Assembly (NCBI RefSeq): GCF_029581575.1
Contig: NZ_CP089975.1
Span: 806,001 to 870,000 of the forward strand
Length of the DNA stretch: 64,000 nucleotides
Origin: Moraxella nasibovis
GTDB lineage: Bacteria > Pseudomonadota > Gammaproteobacteria > Pseudomonadales > Moraxellaceae
Direction of reading: 5' to 3'
Shown in pieces: positions 1-9,659 of the stretch; the stretch's first letter is position 1, and every line of letters begins with the position of its first letter. The position numbers and the translations under genes are program-made. The notes under the pieces were generated by a model. The model did not search any database. It saw only the letters and a program-made list of their open reading frames with translations, and was not told the DNA's origin.

Positions 1-2512
1 ACTCATCATGAGTCGCACTGACGCAGCGCTCGTCTCTCGCATTGATGAAGTGCGTGCGCCCATTGGTTTGGATATTGATGCCGCCGCCAGCCTACCAACG
101 CCCGATGACATCCAAATGGCGAATGCCACTCAAAAGGGTCAGGCAAGTCTCGATCCGACTGCGCACATCCCGCAGTACACCTATGTGCCACAAGAGATGG
201 ATGAACTTGTCGTGCAGACAGATGACATCAAGCAGCCAAACGCCGTCAAAAGACTGTACAATCGACTTTTTAATGACGGTGTGGAGACGGTGGTGCGTGT
301 GGAGACAGCGTTTTATCATGGTGATGGCGCACCTGCCGATGCTGTCTTGGCAAATCAAGTCTCTGTGGATGGGCTTACCAAGATGAGCCGCAGTGAGCTA
401 AAACAAGAGCCAATCGCCAACATCAAAGCCATGCTTGAAGACATGACCGCTCAGAGCGTGACCGATTTTAATAGTGCTTTGCCACGCCTGCGCCAAGCGG
501 TCGATACAGCGGCACGAGCGGTGGGTTATTATGAGCTGGATTTTGGGCTAAGCTATGCAGGTGGTGGCAAAGTCAATGTCATCATCAATGACATCGGCGA
601 GCCAGTACGCATCATCAATCAGGCATTGGAGGTGCGTGGTGAGGGCGAAAATAACCCAGCCTACCAAGCAGCGATTGCTCGGGCGAATTTGACGCCAGAT
701 GATGTGTTTCATCATGGTAATTATGAGGCTGCCAAGTCTGCCATTGTGGATGTCAGCGCTGAGGAAGGGTATTTTGATGGCAGGTGGCTAGACAACTCGG
801 TGGATGTGATTTTACCTGACAATCTGGCGGATGTCAGCTTGGTCTATGACAGTGGCGAGCAGTATTCTTTTGATGATGTGGTGTTTTTCACGGTCGATCC
901 AGAGACAGGGCAGCTCACCACTGATCCAGACAAGCTGCCTGTGAAGTCTGAGCTACTCAAAAAGCTGGTCACCTTTGACATGGGCGACGCCTACAACCGC
1001 ACTGCCGTGCGCAATTTGAGTAGTAATCTGCTCGCCACTGGCTATTTTAATGCCGTGAACACAGAGACGGTGCTGCCTGAGGTGGCGGGCGCACAAGATG
1101 GCGTGGACTTTGAAAGCGGTGATGGTGCAGCAGAGGTCACTGAGACGGTGGATTTGGGCGAGGGCGCGGTCGCTGAGGTGGCACCGATTGAGTTTAGCGC
1201 TTCGCAGGTCGTTCAAGATAAGCTGTCGCTTGTCACCCAAAAAGCGGAGCGACTTTACAACATGCCAGAAGATCGCCTGCTGGTTACTGACACACGCAAG
1301 CAGTCTAGGAGTATTTTAGGGCGCATTTCAGATGCGGTGAGCAGTGTGGCTAAGATGATTTTGCCTGATGAGTCGGGTGATGAATTTCGTGCCGATGGCG
1401 ATGGCGCACTGCCGACATTGGCAGGCCGCAAAAGCGCCCAAGAGGTGCATGCGGACAAGAAAGTGCCGCTGTATGTCTTTGTGATGTCCGACAAGCCAAG
1501 AGATGCGCAGATTGGTCTGGGCTGGGGGTCAGACAGCGGACCACGCCTTGTCACCAAGTTTGAGCATCACCTGATCAATAAAAGCGGCTATCAGGCAGGG
1601 GCAGACATGCGCTTATCTGGCGACAGAAAAGGCGTGAGTCTGTATGCCACCAAGCCGATGAGCCACCCTTTAAATGACAAGCTGCGTGCGTCTTTGAGCT
1701 ATGATGAGGAGACCATCGGCAGCGGCGAGGGTACTTTTGATTTAAGCAGTCGCACCCTTCAACAAAGCCTAAGCCGAAACATCATCAACGACTCTGGCTG
1801 GAACCGAAGCTACTCGCTGCGCTACCGACTCGATGAGCTTGAAACAGGTGCGCCTGCTGAGTCTTGGGAAGATTTGCCAGTGCGTTTCATCGATGGTAAG
1901 CCAACTCAAGAGGCGCTGTTGGCAGGCTTTGCCATCAGTAAAACCGATGCCGACAACCCTGTCGATCCGATGCGTGGCTACCGCCAAAGCTACTCGCTAG
2001 AAGCAGGCGCAAAAGGTGTGGTCACGGACACCAACATGGCGATCGCCCGTGTCGGACTTGGCGGTGTGTACAGTTTTGGCGACAACGCCTACGGCAAAGA
2101 CCGCGCGCATCAGCTGGTTGGTAGTGTCAATTTGGGCTATCTGTGGGCGGATGATTTTGATGCCGTGCCTTATAAACTGCGCTTTTTCGCTGGCGGCGAC
2201 CAAAGCATTCGTGGCTACAATTACGAAAGTCTTTCGCCCATCTCGGACAAGGGCTATCTGACAGGTGGGCAGGCGCTGGCAGTGGCAAGCGCTGAGTACA
2301 ACTATGAAGTGATGAATGGTCTGCGTTTGGCGGCATTTGCTGATGTGGGCAATGCGTATGACAAACACTTCAAAAATGACACCAAAATCGGCGCAGGCGT
2401 CGGCATTCGCTATTCATCACCTGTGGGGCAGGTGCGTGTCGATGTGGCGACTGGCGTCAAAGAGGACAAACATGCCATCAAACTGCACTTTTTCATTGGT
2501 ACGCCATTTTAG
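1..2512 (+). CDS. tamA: TamA, outer-membrane Omp85-family assembly protein (5' end outside window)
   Basis: TamA is the outer-membrane half of the translocation and assembly module, which helps insert autotransporters and other beta-barrel proteins. The frame is open to the window edge. The first ATG (position 8) is followed by polar sequence with no signal peptide, so the true start lies upstream and the protein is partial. POTRA-like sequence occupies about residues 130-370. An acidic, low-complexity stretch follows (about 370-400). The C-terminal beta-barrel begins near residue 495 (GLGWGSDSGPRLVT) and carries the Omp85 family loop motif RFFAGGDQSIRGYNYES. The visible 834 residues already exceed the E. 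coli protein (577), so this is a long variant. tamB follows 172 bases downstream on the same strand, the usual partner arrangement. The family call is secure. Confidence 0.93.
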   Translation, partial: LIMSRTDAALVSRIDEVRAPIGLDIDAAASLPTPDDIQMANATQKGQASLDPTAHIPQYTYVPQEMDELVVQTDDIKQPNAVKRLYNRLFNDGVETVVRVETAFYHGDGAPADAVLANQVSVDGLTKMSRSELKQEPIANIKAMLEDMTAQSVTDFNSALPRLRQAVDTAARAVGYYELDFGLSYAGGGKVNVIINDIGEPVRIINQALEVRGEGENNPAYQAAIARANLTPDDVFHHGNYEAAKSAIVDVSAEEGYFDGRWLDNSVDVILPDNLADVSLVYDSGEQYSFDDVVFFTVDPETGQLTTDPDKLPVKSELLKKLVTFDMGDAYNRTAVRNLSSNLLATGYFNAVNTETVLPEVAGAQDGVDFESGDGAAEVTETVDLGEGAVAEVAPIEFSASQVVQDKLSLVTQKAERLYNMPEDRLLVTDTRKQSRSILGRISDAVSSVAKMILPDESGDEFRADGDGALPTLAGRKSAQEVHADKKVPLYVFVMSDKPRDAQIGLGWGSDSGPRLVTKFEHHLINKSGYQAGADMRLSGDRKGVSLYATKPMSHPLNDKLRASLSYDEETIGSGEGTFDLSSRTLQQSLSRNIINDSGWNRSYSLRYRLDELETGAPAESWEDLPVRFIDGKPTQEALLAGFAISKTDADNPVDPMRGYRQSYSLEAGAKGVVTDTNMAIARVGLGGVYSFGDNAYGKDRAHQLVGSVNLGYLWADDFDAVPYKLRFFAGGDQSIRGYNYESLSPISDKGYLTGGQALAVASAEYNYEVMNGLRLAAFADVGNAYDKHFKNDTKIGAGVGIRYSSPVGQVRVDVATGVKEDKHAIKLHFFIGTPF

Positions 2513-2684
2513 TCATTTTAGGTTTAATAACCAAAACTAAGGCTTGTCAGACAAATTAAGCTTGATATTTGCCTTGATGATGGCATTTTAATGCATTTGG
2601 TAGCCCCGACTTTTAACGACTTTATTTTTAACGACTTTTATTATTGTCATATTCATCACATTCATAAACACCATCAATCCAGAC

Positions 2685-5600
2685 ATGAATGATCAAACCA
2701 ATAAAACCAATCGTCCAAGCAGCCAAAATCACTCACAGGAAGTGAGTGTGTCGCTGCGCCATTTGGATCAGTCGCCAAAGACTGACCAAGATGCCAAGCC
2801 TAACACGGATGATGGCTCGCCCAATCAAACACCTAATCAAACGCCCAATCACTCGCCAAAAGGCAATCATCCTAAGTGGCTGGTGTATCTGCTGCGTGCG
2901 GTGATGGTGTTTTTGGTGGCGATGGCGCTCATGCTGGTGCTGCTGTTTTATGCGATGGGAACGCAAGGCGGCACGAAGTTTTTATTGGAGAAAATCGCCC
3001 TTGAAACAGGTACGAGCCTAAAATACGCAGAGGGCAATCTTCGAGATGGCGTGTGGGTGTCTGAGGTAAAAATCGCTCAGGGCGAGAATATTGAAATTCG
3101 CATTGACCGAGCCTATGTGCAGCTTGGCTGGCGAGCGGTGCTGGCACGCCAAGTGCATCTGGTGGACACGCAGATCAACCAAGTGGAGGTCATCAATAAA
3201 AAACCGCCCACAGGCGAGCCTTTTGATTATGCCACCATCGATTTGCCTGTAACGATCAAGCTTGAAAATACTCATGCTAAGCAGATCGTTTATCGTCAGG
3301 CGACCAAAGAGCCAGTCCATCTGCACGACATCCACATCAAAGATGGGCTGTGGTCAGGCACAAGCGTCACCCTAAACGGTGCAAATATCCGCTACAATGA
3401 TGCTGTGACGGTCAGTAATATTGACGGCAGTATTGACTTGACGGGTGATTATCCACTAGATGTCAAGGCAGATGTGGCAGTGTCTGCCATCACAAAAGTG
3501 TATTTTGGGACGCTGCACACGCACGCCACAGGCACACTAAAACGCACGGTAGGCACGATTCGTAGCAAATATAACGACCACGACATCAAGGGAGAGTTTG
3601 TCGCACAAGGCTTAGATGACAATTCGCCATTTAGCGCACGGCTGGATTTTGATAAAGTAATCCTACCTTATGCTGCCGAGCAAAACATCACCCTAAGCGA
3701 TGGCACCATCACCGCAGATGGCGTGGTGTCAAACATTGAGCTGCGCATCAACAGCGATTTGACCGCCAAAGACATTCCTTCTGGACGCTACCGTGGGCGT
3801 GGCGTGGTGCGTGATGGCGGCATGGACATTCCTTTTTTGCGTGCAGACACACCAAGTGGCACTTTGTTTGCTAGGGGTGAGATGTCTTGGGCGGACGAAT
3901 TTGAGCTGCAAGCGACTCTAAGTGGCGATGGCTATCGGGTGCGTGAGGCGCTGCCGATAGAATATCGTGATTATGAGGCGTATTTACCGCAGACTTTGAC
4001 GGGTGATTTGAGTGTTCATTACTATTATTTGGATGGCAATAACGACACTCGTTTTGAGTTTGATCTCAATCAAAAAGATGGTGAGATGATCAGCGCCACG
4101 CTTGCCCAGTCCCAAGATGACCCAGATGCCCCTTGGCGTATCGATGCCAGCTGGCGCAATCTGATTCGCACCAATGTGCCAAATCTGGACCGTATTCATT
4201 CTACACATGGCACAGCGAGCATTCGCCTTGAAGAGGGTCGTACTTATGTCGATGCACAAGGACACATCCAGTCTTTGTCTGCGGCACCTGCTGGCGACTA
4301 TGTCATCAAGGCAAATATTGAAAAAGGCGAGCGCATTCATCTGACAGACTTTAAGTATGATGGCATGATGGGCGACTTGTCAGGCACAGGGCGCATTGAC
4401 TTGGCGACCATGCAGCAGCCTTTGACTTGGCAATTTGATTTAACTACAAACAAACTTTACCCAAACGCTTATTTTGATGTGCCAAACAAAACGCCGTTTC
4501 AGACGGTGTCAGGGCGTATTTTGGCGACAGGCAGAATGCGCAGCGGCACAGATGATACAGATGTGCATGACATTGACATCAAAGATGCTGATCTAAACGC
4601 CACTTTGACGGCGGGACAAAGCGCCGCCATCAAGGGGCTTGGGCGTGCCAGTGTGCGCCTGCATTCGGGCAATGTGCGCCATTTTGATGCATCATTTGAC
4701 GGTAGGGCGACGCAGTCTTTTGCACCTGATGTGGGCGAGGTGCTGCTTGGTGTTGATGTGTCTGGCGACATGAATGCCATCAATATCCAAAGACTCACCG
4801 CAGACACCGACTCCGGCAAGCTGAATGCGACAGGCAAGCTTGATCTGAGCGATGGCGTTGCTTGGGACATCAAGGCAAGGCTTGATGAAGTTGATACCAA
4901 ACAATTTGCCGCAGACAACGCCAATCTCATCGCTGTGATTACAGGTGATTTGACGACAAGTGGGCGCTATCGCAACGACACGCTGTCTGATGTGACGGCG
5001 GTGTTTGATGGCCGTGTGGCGCATGATAAGCTGCCAGAGGGGCATCTGGCGCTGGATGTCAAAGGCAGTGGTCAAAAATATCACATCAATCATCTGAATT
5101 ATCAAGGTGCGGCAGGCAAGCTTCACGCCCAAGGCTTTGTGGCGCTTTCTGATGGTGTGGCATGGGATATGGCGGCGGACATGAGTGGCTTTAATGTCGG
5201 TGCGTTCATCGATGATGTGCCTAGCGACTTGACGGGCGATGTCAAGGTGCGGGGTCATTGGCAAAAAAATACTCAGCTTGTCACGGTTGACCGCCTAAAT
5301 CTGCACGGCACGCTGCGCAATCAGCCCTTTGATGCCAAAGGGTCTTTGGTGGCGGATTTGGCGCTGCCTGATGATTTGAGTGCTTATTTTGCACAGCTAA
5401 AAACGCACACACCAAGCAATGTCGATGAGCTTTTGGCTTTGCGTGGGCAGATTGATGCGAGCGCTCGCCGCACCCAAAACATCATCAGACGGCTTGATGC
5501 TGACAACCTGACCCTAAGACTGGGTGACAATCATCTGCGCATTGATGGCGACAAATCGGAGCTTACCGCCAGTGTCATGGTTACAGATTTAAGTCAGATC

Positions 5601-7775
5601 ATGCCAAGTGCGACTGGCGCCATCAAAGGCGGCGTGATTTTAATGGATGATGGCAATTCACTACCGACCTTGTACATTGACATGGCGGCAGGCGGTGTAC
5701 GCACGGCAAATATGGTGGCGCAAGAGGCTCGCATCTTGGGTAAGATTGTCAATCTGGGCAATGCTGAGAGTCAAATGCTCATCGATGTCAAAGACATCAT
5801 CGCCATGGGGCGGGTGGTGAAGGCGGCGAGGCTTGATTTTCAAGGAACAGAACAAAAGCACACGCTGGCTTTAAGCAGCGAATCCACCGAAAATCAGGTC
5901 AATGCGAAGGTTGAGGGCAGTCTGGATCGAGCGTCTGGGCGTTATCGTGGGGTGCTAAGTGATGCGGCACTTCGCTCGAAATTTGGGCTGTTGACCCAGG
6001 CGCAGCCGACCGAATTTAGCTATGGTCTGAATGATGGCGCTGTGGCGGTGGCGGCGCACTGCTGGCAAAGCACCAGCGCCAATCAGACCGATGCAGGTAC
6101 CATCTGCCTGCAAGACACCTTGCGCTATGCCCAAAACTTAGGTCATGTCAATCTGGTGGTGCAAAATCTAGATACCGCAGTGTTTACGGCGGTATTGCCA
6201 AAAGACATTCGCTGGCAGTCCACCCTAAACGGACACATCAAAGCCGCTTGGCAACAAAGCCAAAAGCCCACCATCAATGCAGTCTTGTATTCTGATAATG
6301 GTCGGATCGGTCTGGATCAAAATGGCGCATATGTACAAATGCCTTATGAGCGTGTCTCTGTCATCGCCCAAAGCGTCAGTAGTGGCTTAAAGCTGCGTGC
6401 TGATGTCGCAGGCTCGGTGGCTCGTGGTCATGCCGATGTGGTGTTAGATCCGTATGGCGAGGGTAAACCGATTGATGGCACTTTGCAGATTGATGACATC
6501 AATTTGGCGGTCATTCGACCATTTTTGTCCAATTTTCAGACCTTGGCGGGCAATGCAAAAGTGGCAGGGCGTGTGGGCGGCACCTTGCAGCGACCATTGT
6601 TTTATGGCGATGCCAGTTTGAATAATGGGGCGCTTGCACTTGTGGGTGTGCCTTTGAATCTAAATAACATCAACGCCGACATCACGGTTGATGGTACCAA
6701 TGCCAAGCTTGATGGTGAATTCATGGCAGGGGCTGGGGCAGGCGAGATTGGCGGTGAATTTGACTGGTCGCAAGCACTGTGGGCGCGCCTACGCTTGTCG
6801 GGTGAAAATCTTGACATCAGTCATCCGCCGATGTTGGTGGCGCAAATGACGCCTGACATTGAGGTGCTTGTCAAGCCTTTTGAACAATATGTGGACATTC
6901 AAGGTGTGGTGTCTGTGCCAAGCGCCACCATTCGTCCGCCAGAATCCACCGCCAACATCACCACCGAGTCGCCTGATGTGACCGTGCTTGATCGCCGAGC
7001 CATTGGCAACATCGATCAAGTGCTTAGAGTGGTGCAGCCTTGGAGTATCAATGCCAGCATCGGTCTGGACTTGGGCGATGAGGTGATGTTCCGTGGGCTT
7101 GGGGCGGAGCTGCCCTTGGCTGGGGCGCTGCATTTGACGCAGCAAGGTCAAGGCAGTATGCGAGCAAAAGGTGTGATTCAGGTCGCTGAGCGTACGACGG
7201 TTGATGGCATCGGGCAGAATTTAGAGCTAAACTATGCACAAATTCGCTTTAATGGCGACCTGTTAAACCCCCGCCTATCCATCGAAGGCGAAAAGCAAAT
7301 CGAAGGTCGTACGGTGGGTGTGCGTGTCAAAGGCACGGTAAACAATCCTGAGATCACCGTCTTTAATGATGCAGGTCTCACCGAACAACAAGCGATGAAT
7401 GCACTTGTCACAGGGCGCATCAGTGAGGCGGCAGACAGTCAGATCTCTGAGCAGGGTTTCCGTTCGCAAGTGACCAACAATCTGGCGGCGGCAGGTCTAA
7501 ACTTGGGCTTTGCAGGCACTCGCAACATCACCAATCAGATCGGCGAGGCATTTGGTCTTGAAAGTCTTACCATCGACGCTTCGGGCAATTCGGACGACAC
7601 CAGTGTGAGCGTGACAGGCTACATCAGCCCAGATTTATACATTCGCTATGGCGTGGGGCTGTTCAATGCCGAATCCACGCTCTCCATGCGCTATCAGCTG
7701 ACCCGCCGCATTTATGTGGAGGCGGCACGAGCCACAGAAAATACGGTGGACATGATTTATCGCTGGAAGTTTTAA
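2685..7775 (+). CDS. tamB: TamB, inner-membrane-anchored translocation and assembly protein
   Basis: TamB spans the periplasm as a long beta-rich tube and works with TamA. The 1696-residue protein starts with about 60 polar, Asn/Pro/Gln-rich residues, followed by one transmembrane anchor (about residues 64-90, WLVYLLRAVMVFLVAMALML). A very long repetitive beta-strand region with many D-G-x-x turns follows. The C-terminal TamB/DUF490 domain ends in a barrel-like tail (YIRYGVGLFNAESTLSMRY...). The cytoplasmic polar tail before the anchor is longer than in E. coli TamB (1259 aa). The start at 2685 is the only ATG ahead of the anchor that gives an orderly N-terminus, but its ribosome site is weak. 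Only 172 bases separate it from tamA, so the two are probably co-transcribed. Confidence 0.93.
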   Translation: MNDQTNKTNRPSSQNHSQEVSVSLRHLDQSPKTDQDAKPNTDDGSPNQTPNQTPNHSPKGNHPKWLVYLLRAVMVFLVAMALMLVLLFYAMGTQGGTKFLLEKIALETGTSLKYAEGNLRDGVWVSEVKIAQGENIEIRIDRAYVQLGWRAVLARQVHLVDTQINQVEVINKKPPTGEPFDYATIDLPVTIKLENTHAKQIVYRQATKEPVHLHDIHIKDGLWSGTSVTLNGANIRYNDAVTVSNIDGSIDLTGDYPLDVKADVAVSAITKVYFGTLHTHATGTLKRTVGTIRSKYNDHDIKGEFVAQGLDDNSPFSARLDFDKVILPYAAEQNITLSDGTITADGVVSNIELRINSDLTAKDIPSGRYRGRGVVRDGGMDIPFLRADTPSGTLFARGEMSWADEFELQATLSGDGYRVREALPIEYRDYEAYLPQTLTGDLSVHYYYLDGNNDTRFEFDLNQKDGEMISATLAQSQDDPDAPWRIDASWRNLIRTNVPNLDRIHSTHGTASIRLEEGRTYVDAQGHIQSLSAAPAGDYVIKANIEKGERIHLTDFKYDGMMGDLSGTGRIDLATMQQPLTWQFDLTTNKLYPNAYFDVPNKTPFQTVSGRILATGRMRSGTDDTDVHDIDIKDADLNATLTAGQSAAIKGLGRASVRLHSGNVRHFDASFDGRATQSFAPDVGEVLLGVDVSGDMNAINIQRLTADTDSGKLNATGKLDLSDGVAWDIKARLDEVDTKQFAADNANLIAVITGDLTTSGRYRNDTLSDVTAVFDGRVAHDKLPEGHLALDVKGSGQKYHINHLNYQGAAGKLHAQGFVALSDGVAWDMAADMSGFNVGAFIDDVPSDLTGDVKVRGHWQKNTQLVTVDRLNLHGTLRNQPFDAKGSLVADLALPDDLSAYFAQLKTHTPSNVDELLALRGQIDASARRTQNIIRRLDADNLTLRLGDNHLRIDGDKSELTASVMVTDLSQIMPSATGAIKGGVILMDDGNSLPTLYIDMAAGGVRTANMVAQEARILGKIVNLGNAESQMLIDVKDIIAMGRVVKAARLDFQGTEQKHTLALSSESTENQVNAKVEGSLDRASGRYRGVLSDAALRSKFGLLTQAQPTEFSYGLNDGAVAVAAHCWQSTSANQTDAGTICLQDTLRYAQNLGHVNLVVQNLDTAVFTAVLPKDIRWQSTLNGHIKAAWQQSQKPTINAVLYSDNGRIGLDQNGAYVQMPYERVSVIAQSVSSGLKLRADVAGSVARGHADVVLDPYGEGKPIDGTLQIDDINLAVIRPFLSNFQTLAGNAKVAGRVGGTLQRPLFYGDASLNNGALALVGVPLNLNNINADITVDGTNAKLDGEFMAGAGAGEIGGEFDWSQALWARLRLSGENLDISHPPMLVAQMTPDIEVLVKPFEQYVDIQGVVSVPSATIRPPESTANITTESPDVTVLDRRAIGNIDQVLRVVQPWSINASIGLDLGDEVMFRGLGAELPLAGALHLTQQGQGSMRAKGVIQVAERTTVDGIGQNLELNYAQIRFNGDLLNPRLSIEGEKQIEGRTVGVRVKGTVNNPEITVFNDAGLTEQQAMNALVTGRISEAADSQISEQGFRSQVTNNLAAAGLNLGFAGTRNITNQIGEAFGLESLTIDASGNSDDTSVSVTGYISPDLYIRYGVGLFNAESTLSMRYQLTRRIYVEAARATENTVDMIYRWKF

Positions 7776-7822
7776 TGCTTTTTTGACAATTCATTCGGCT
7801 TATTTAAGTCTTATTTTGGCAA

Positions 7823-7856
7823 TAAAAAAACCATCAACACTAAGCGTGCTGATGGT
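7823..7856 (-). terminator. Rho-independent terminator of hemP
   Basis: On the minus strand a 10-bp stem (7846-7855 with 7831-7840, one wobble pair, five-base loop) is followed by seven T residues. It lies downstream of hemP and could also stop read-through from tamB, though it has no T run on the plus side. The rest of 7776-8046 shows no convincing gene. Confidence 0.7.
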
Positions 7857-8046
7857 GTGGAGAAAGTCTTTGGTGATGTCTATGAGCAAGATGACAGGCG
7901 AGATTGGGTGGTAGAAACCTAAAACGGTGTGTCAAGCAGGCGGTATGTAAATATGCGCCTTACTTGTTGGCGTTGCCACCTAGATTGTGCCAGCTGGATT
8001 TGTCATTTGATTTTGCTCATCGTCATCTGGTGTTTGGACTTGTTTC

Positions 8047-8214
8047 TTATTTGGTCAAAATCAATCTGTTGTTGCGAGTCAGACGCAAGCGGTACTCTTC
8101 GCCCTGATGTTCGATGCGCACTTCCTTGGTGAGGGCGAACAGGTTTTGCGAATGCAAGGTGGGCAGGCGAGTGGCTTCACGGTTGCTAAAATAGCGAGCG
8201 ATTGTCATAGTCAT
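8047..8214 (-). CDS. hemP: Hemin uptake protein HemP
   Basis: A 55-residue protein whose C-terminal half fits the HemP family: HSQNLFALTKEVRIEHQGEE followed by YRLRLTRNNRLILTK. Members lie in heme and iron uptake loci and are linked to expression or use of heme receptors; the molecular role is still unclear. The start at 8214 is chosen because AAGGA lies eight bases upstream. The reading frame could be extended to 8262 but without a ribosome site. The gene stands alone here, with no heme receptor or TonB gene in the window. The upstream AT-rich region carries two Fur-box-like stretches, which fits iron control. Confidence 0.85.
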   Translation of the reverse strand: MTMTIARYFSNREATRLPTLHSQNLFALTKEVRIEHQGEEYRLRLTRNNRLILTK

Positions 8215-8293
8215 GGCGATTTTCCTTTTGGTTGGTGGGTTGCGGGTGTTTTCCCGAGCCACTTTTGGCTTAAACTTTGAACAAAAACGCTTG

Positions 8294-8309
8294 ATTGACT
8301 CATGTCAAT
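8294..8309. promoter_or_regulatory. Short palindrome upstream of hemP
   Basis: ATTGAC-TCAT-GTCAAT has perfect six-base arms and lies about 80 bases upstream of the hemP start. It contains a TTGACA-like element on the minus strand. It could be a regulator site or part of the promoter, but I see no good -10 at the right distance. Confidence 0.3.
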
Positions 8310-8319
8310 TTCCAAAGCG

Positions 8320-8338
8320 TAAAATGATAATTCATCTA
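8320..8338. promoter_or_regulatory. Possible Fur box (proximal to hemP)
   Basis: The stretch contains an intact TGATAAT core and matches 12 of 19 positions of the Fur consensus GATAATGATAATCATTATC by eye. Its position upstream of hemP supports the reading, but the second half is poor. Confidence 0.35.
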
Positions 8339-8374
8339 AATTTGCTTTAAGATTTCATTTGTCATTTATTATTA

Positions 8375-8393
8375 AATAACAATAATTATCATT
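8375..8393. promoter_or_regulatory. Possible Fur box between hemP and the Nudix gene
   Basis: AATAACAATAATTATCATT matches 13 of 19 positions of the Fur consensus by eye and sits in the divergent region between hemP (minus) and the Nudix-family gene (plus). It could control either. The AT-rich background makes chance matches likely. Confidence 0.4.
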
Positions 8394-8486
8394 TGTTGTT
8401 ATCATAGCAAATTTTTCAAAGATTGCAAATATAAATGACAAAATTTGAGAATTTTTATCAATTTTCTGATAAAAGGTATAAAAACA

Positions 8487-9536
8487 ATGACAAACGGTAA
8501 TGTTAATGATGAATTGCAGGGCTGTCTGACGGCTCGTGGCGTGCCAACTGTGCCTGCCAAAGTCGTGCAAGTGGCGGTCGCTGTCATCAAATATGAGCAG
8601 GCAGGCGTGGCAAAATACCTGCTTGCCACTCGTCATGCCCATCAACATCAGGGCGGTAAATTGGAATTTGTCGGTGGTAAGATTGATCCAAATGAATCTG
8701 CCAAAACCGCACTCATTCGTGAAGTGTCTGAGGAGCTGGGGCTAGATATTTGTCAAAATCTTATTACCAAAATGGGCAAGATTCATCATGATTATGCGGA
8801 CAAATCGGTGTGTCTGCACATTTATCAGGTGCTACTAAATGATGTGCAATACCTTGATTTTAAAGATAAAACAGTCGGTCTGGACGGTCAGGCGATTGGC
8901 TTTTATGATTTGGCGTTTATTTTGTCGCACAAAGCGTGTTTTCCGTCGGCGAATGCACCGATTTTAACTTGGCTGACTTTGCCAAAGCAGTTGGTTATTA
9001 GCCATGAATTGGCGTTTTTTAATGAACAAACCGACTGGTTGGATTGTTATAAAAAATTACCCGCAGGCAGTACGCTACTCATCCGTACCTTGGCAGATAC
9101 CAAGACCAATGCTGAGCTGATGGAACAGTTGTCCGATGGGGGTGATGTGCAGTTTGTGGTGTCTTGTCAGGATGCGGTGGTGTGGTTGGAGTCGGTGCTG
9201 GCGGTGCGACTGACTCAAAATGAGCTGATGGCATTGGATTTGGCGAAGTTGACGCTACCAAGTTATCCTGTCATCGTCAGCTGTCATGACGAGGCGAGCA
9301 TTTTCAAGGCGAATGAATTGGCGAAAATGCACCCTGTCATGGCGATTTTGTTGTCGCCTGTACTGCCGACGCTGACGCACCCTGAAGCACCCAGTCTGGG
9401 CTGGGAAGAGTTTGCCAGACTGTCCAAGCTGTCTTTTGTGCCAGTGGTGGCTTTGGGTGGGGTAAATGCGGCAGATTTGCCAAAGGCATTGGCACACGGT
9501 GCGGTGGCGGTGGCAGGCATTCGTGGATTTATTTAA
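8487..9536 (+). CDS. Nudix hydrolase (MutT-like) fused to a thiamine-phosphate-synthase-like domain
   Basis: The N-terminal half is a Nudix pyrophosphohydrolase. The complete box reads GGKIDPNESAKTALIREVSE then ELGLDI (G-x5-E-x7-REVSEELGL), placing it with MutT-type enzymes that remove oxidised nucleotides such as 8-oxo-dGTP. The C-terminal half ends in a TIM-barrel phosphate-binding motif (VVALGGVNAADLPKALAHGA) like thiamine phosphate synthase. Fusions of this type are known in gammaproteobacteria; whether the C-terminal part is catalytic is not clear. The start at 8487 (349 aa) is preferred over an in-frame codon at 8445 because AAAAGG lies ten bases before it. The gene stands alone between hemP and gap. 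Confidence 0.85.
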   Translation: MTNGNVNDELQGCLTARGVPTVPAKVVQVAVAVIKYEQAGVAKYLLATRHAHQHQGGKLEFVGGKIDPNESAKTALIREVSEELGLDICQNLITKMGKIHHDYADKSVCLHIYQVLLNDVQYLDFKDKTVGLDGQAIGFYDLAFILSHKACFPSANAPILTWLTLPKQLVISHELAFFNEQTDWLDCYKKLPAGSTLLIRTLADTKTNAELMEQLSDGGDVQFVVSCQDAVVWLESVLAVRLTQNELMALDLAKLTLPSYPVIVSCHDEASIFKANELAKMHPVMAILLSPVLPTLTHPEAPSLGWEEFARLSKLSFVPVVALGGVNAADLPKALAHGAVAVAGIRGFI

Positions 9537-9659
9537 AAAATAACCCCATTTCAAAAATAAATAATTATAGACAGAAAGGTTATTTTATTTTAAAATCGCA
9601 TCATTTGTTAGGATGTATATTCCATTCATTTATCCATTCATTGATACAAGGAAATAGCC

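Noticed and set aside
1-2512. Frameshift or fusion explaining the large TamA
   Set aside because: The frame is continuous and domains follow in the expected order; the length is due to insertions and the missing start lies outside the window.
4692-5264. 190-codon frame antisense to tamB
   Set aside because: Shadow of the tamB reading frame, His/Arg-rich and without family features.
7904-8132. Overlapping plus-strand frames opposite hemP
   Set aside because: Cysteine-rich shadow translations of hemP and of noncoding sequence without ribosome sites.
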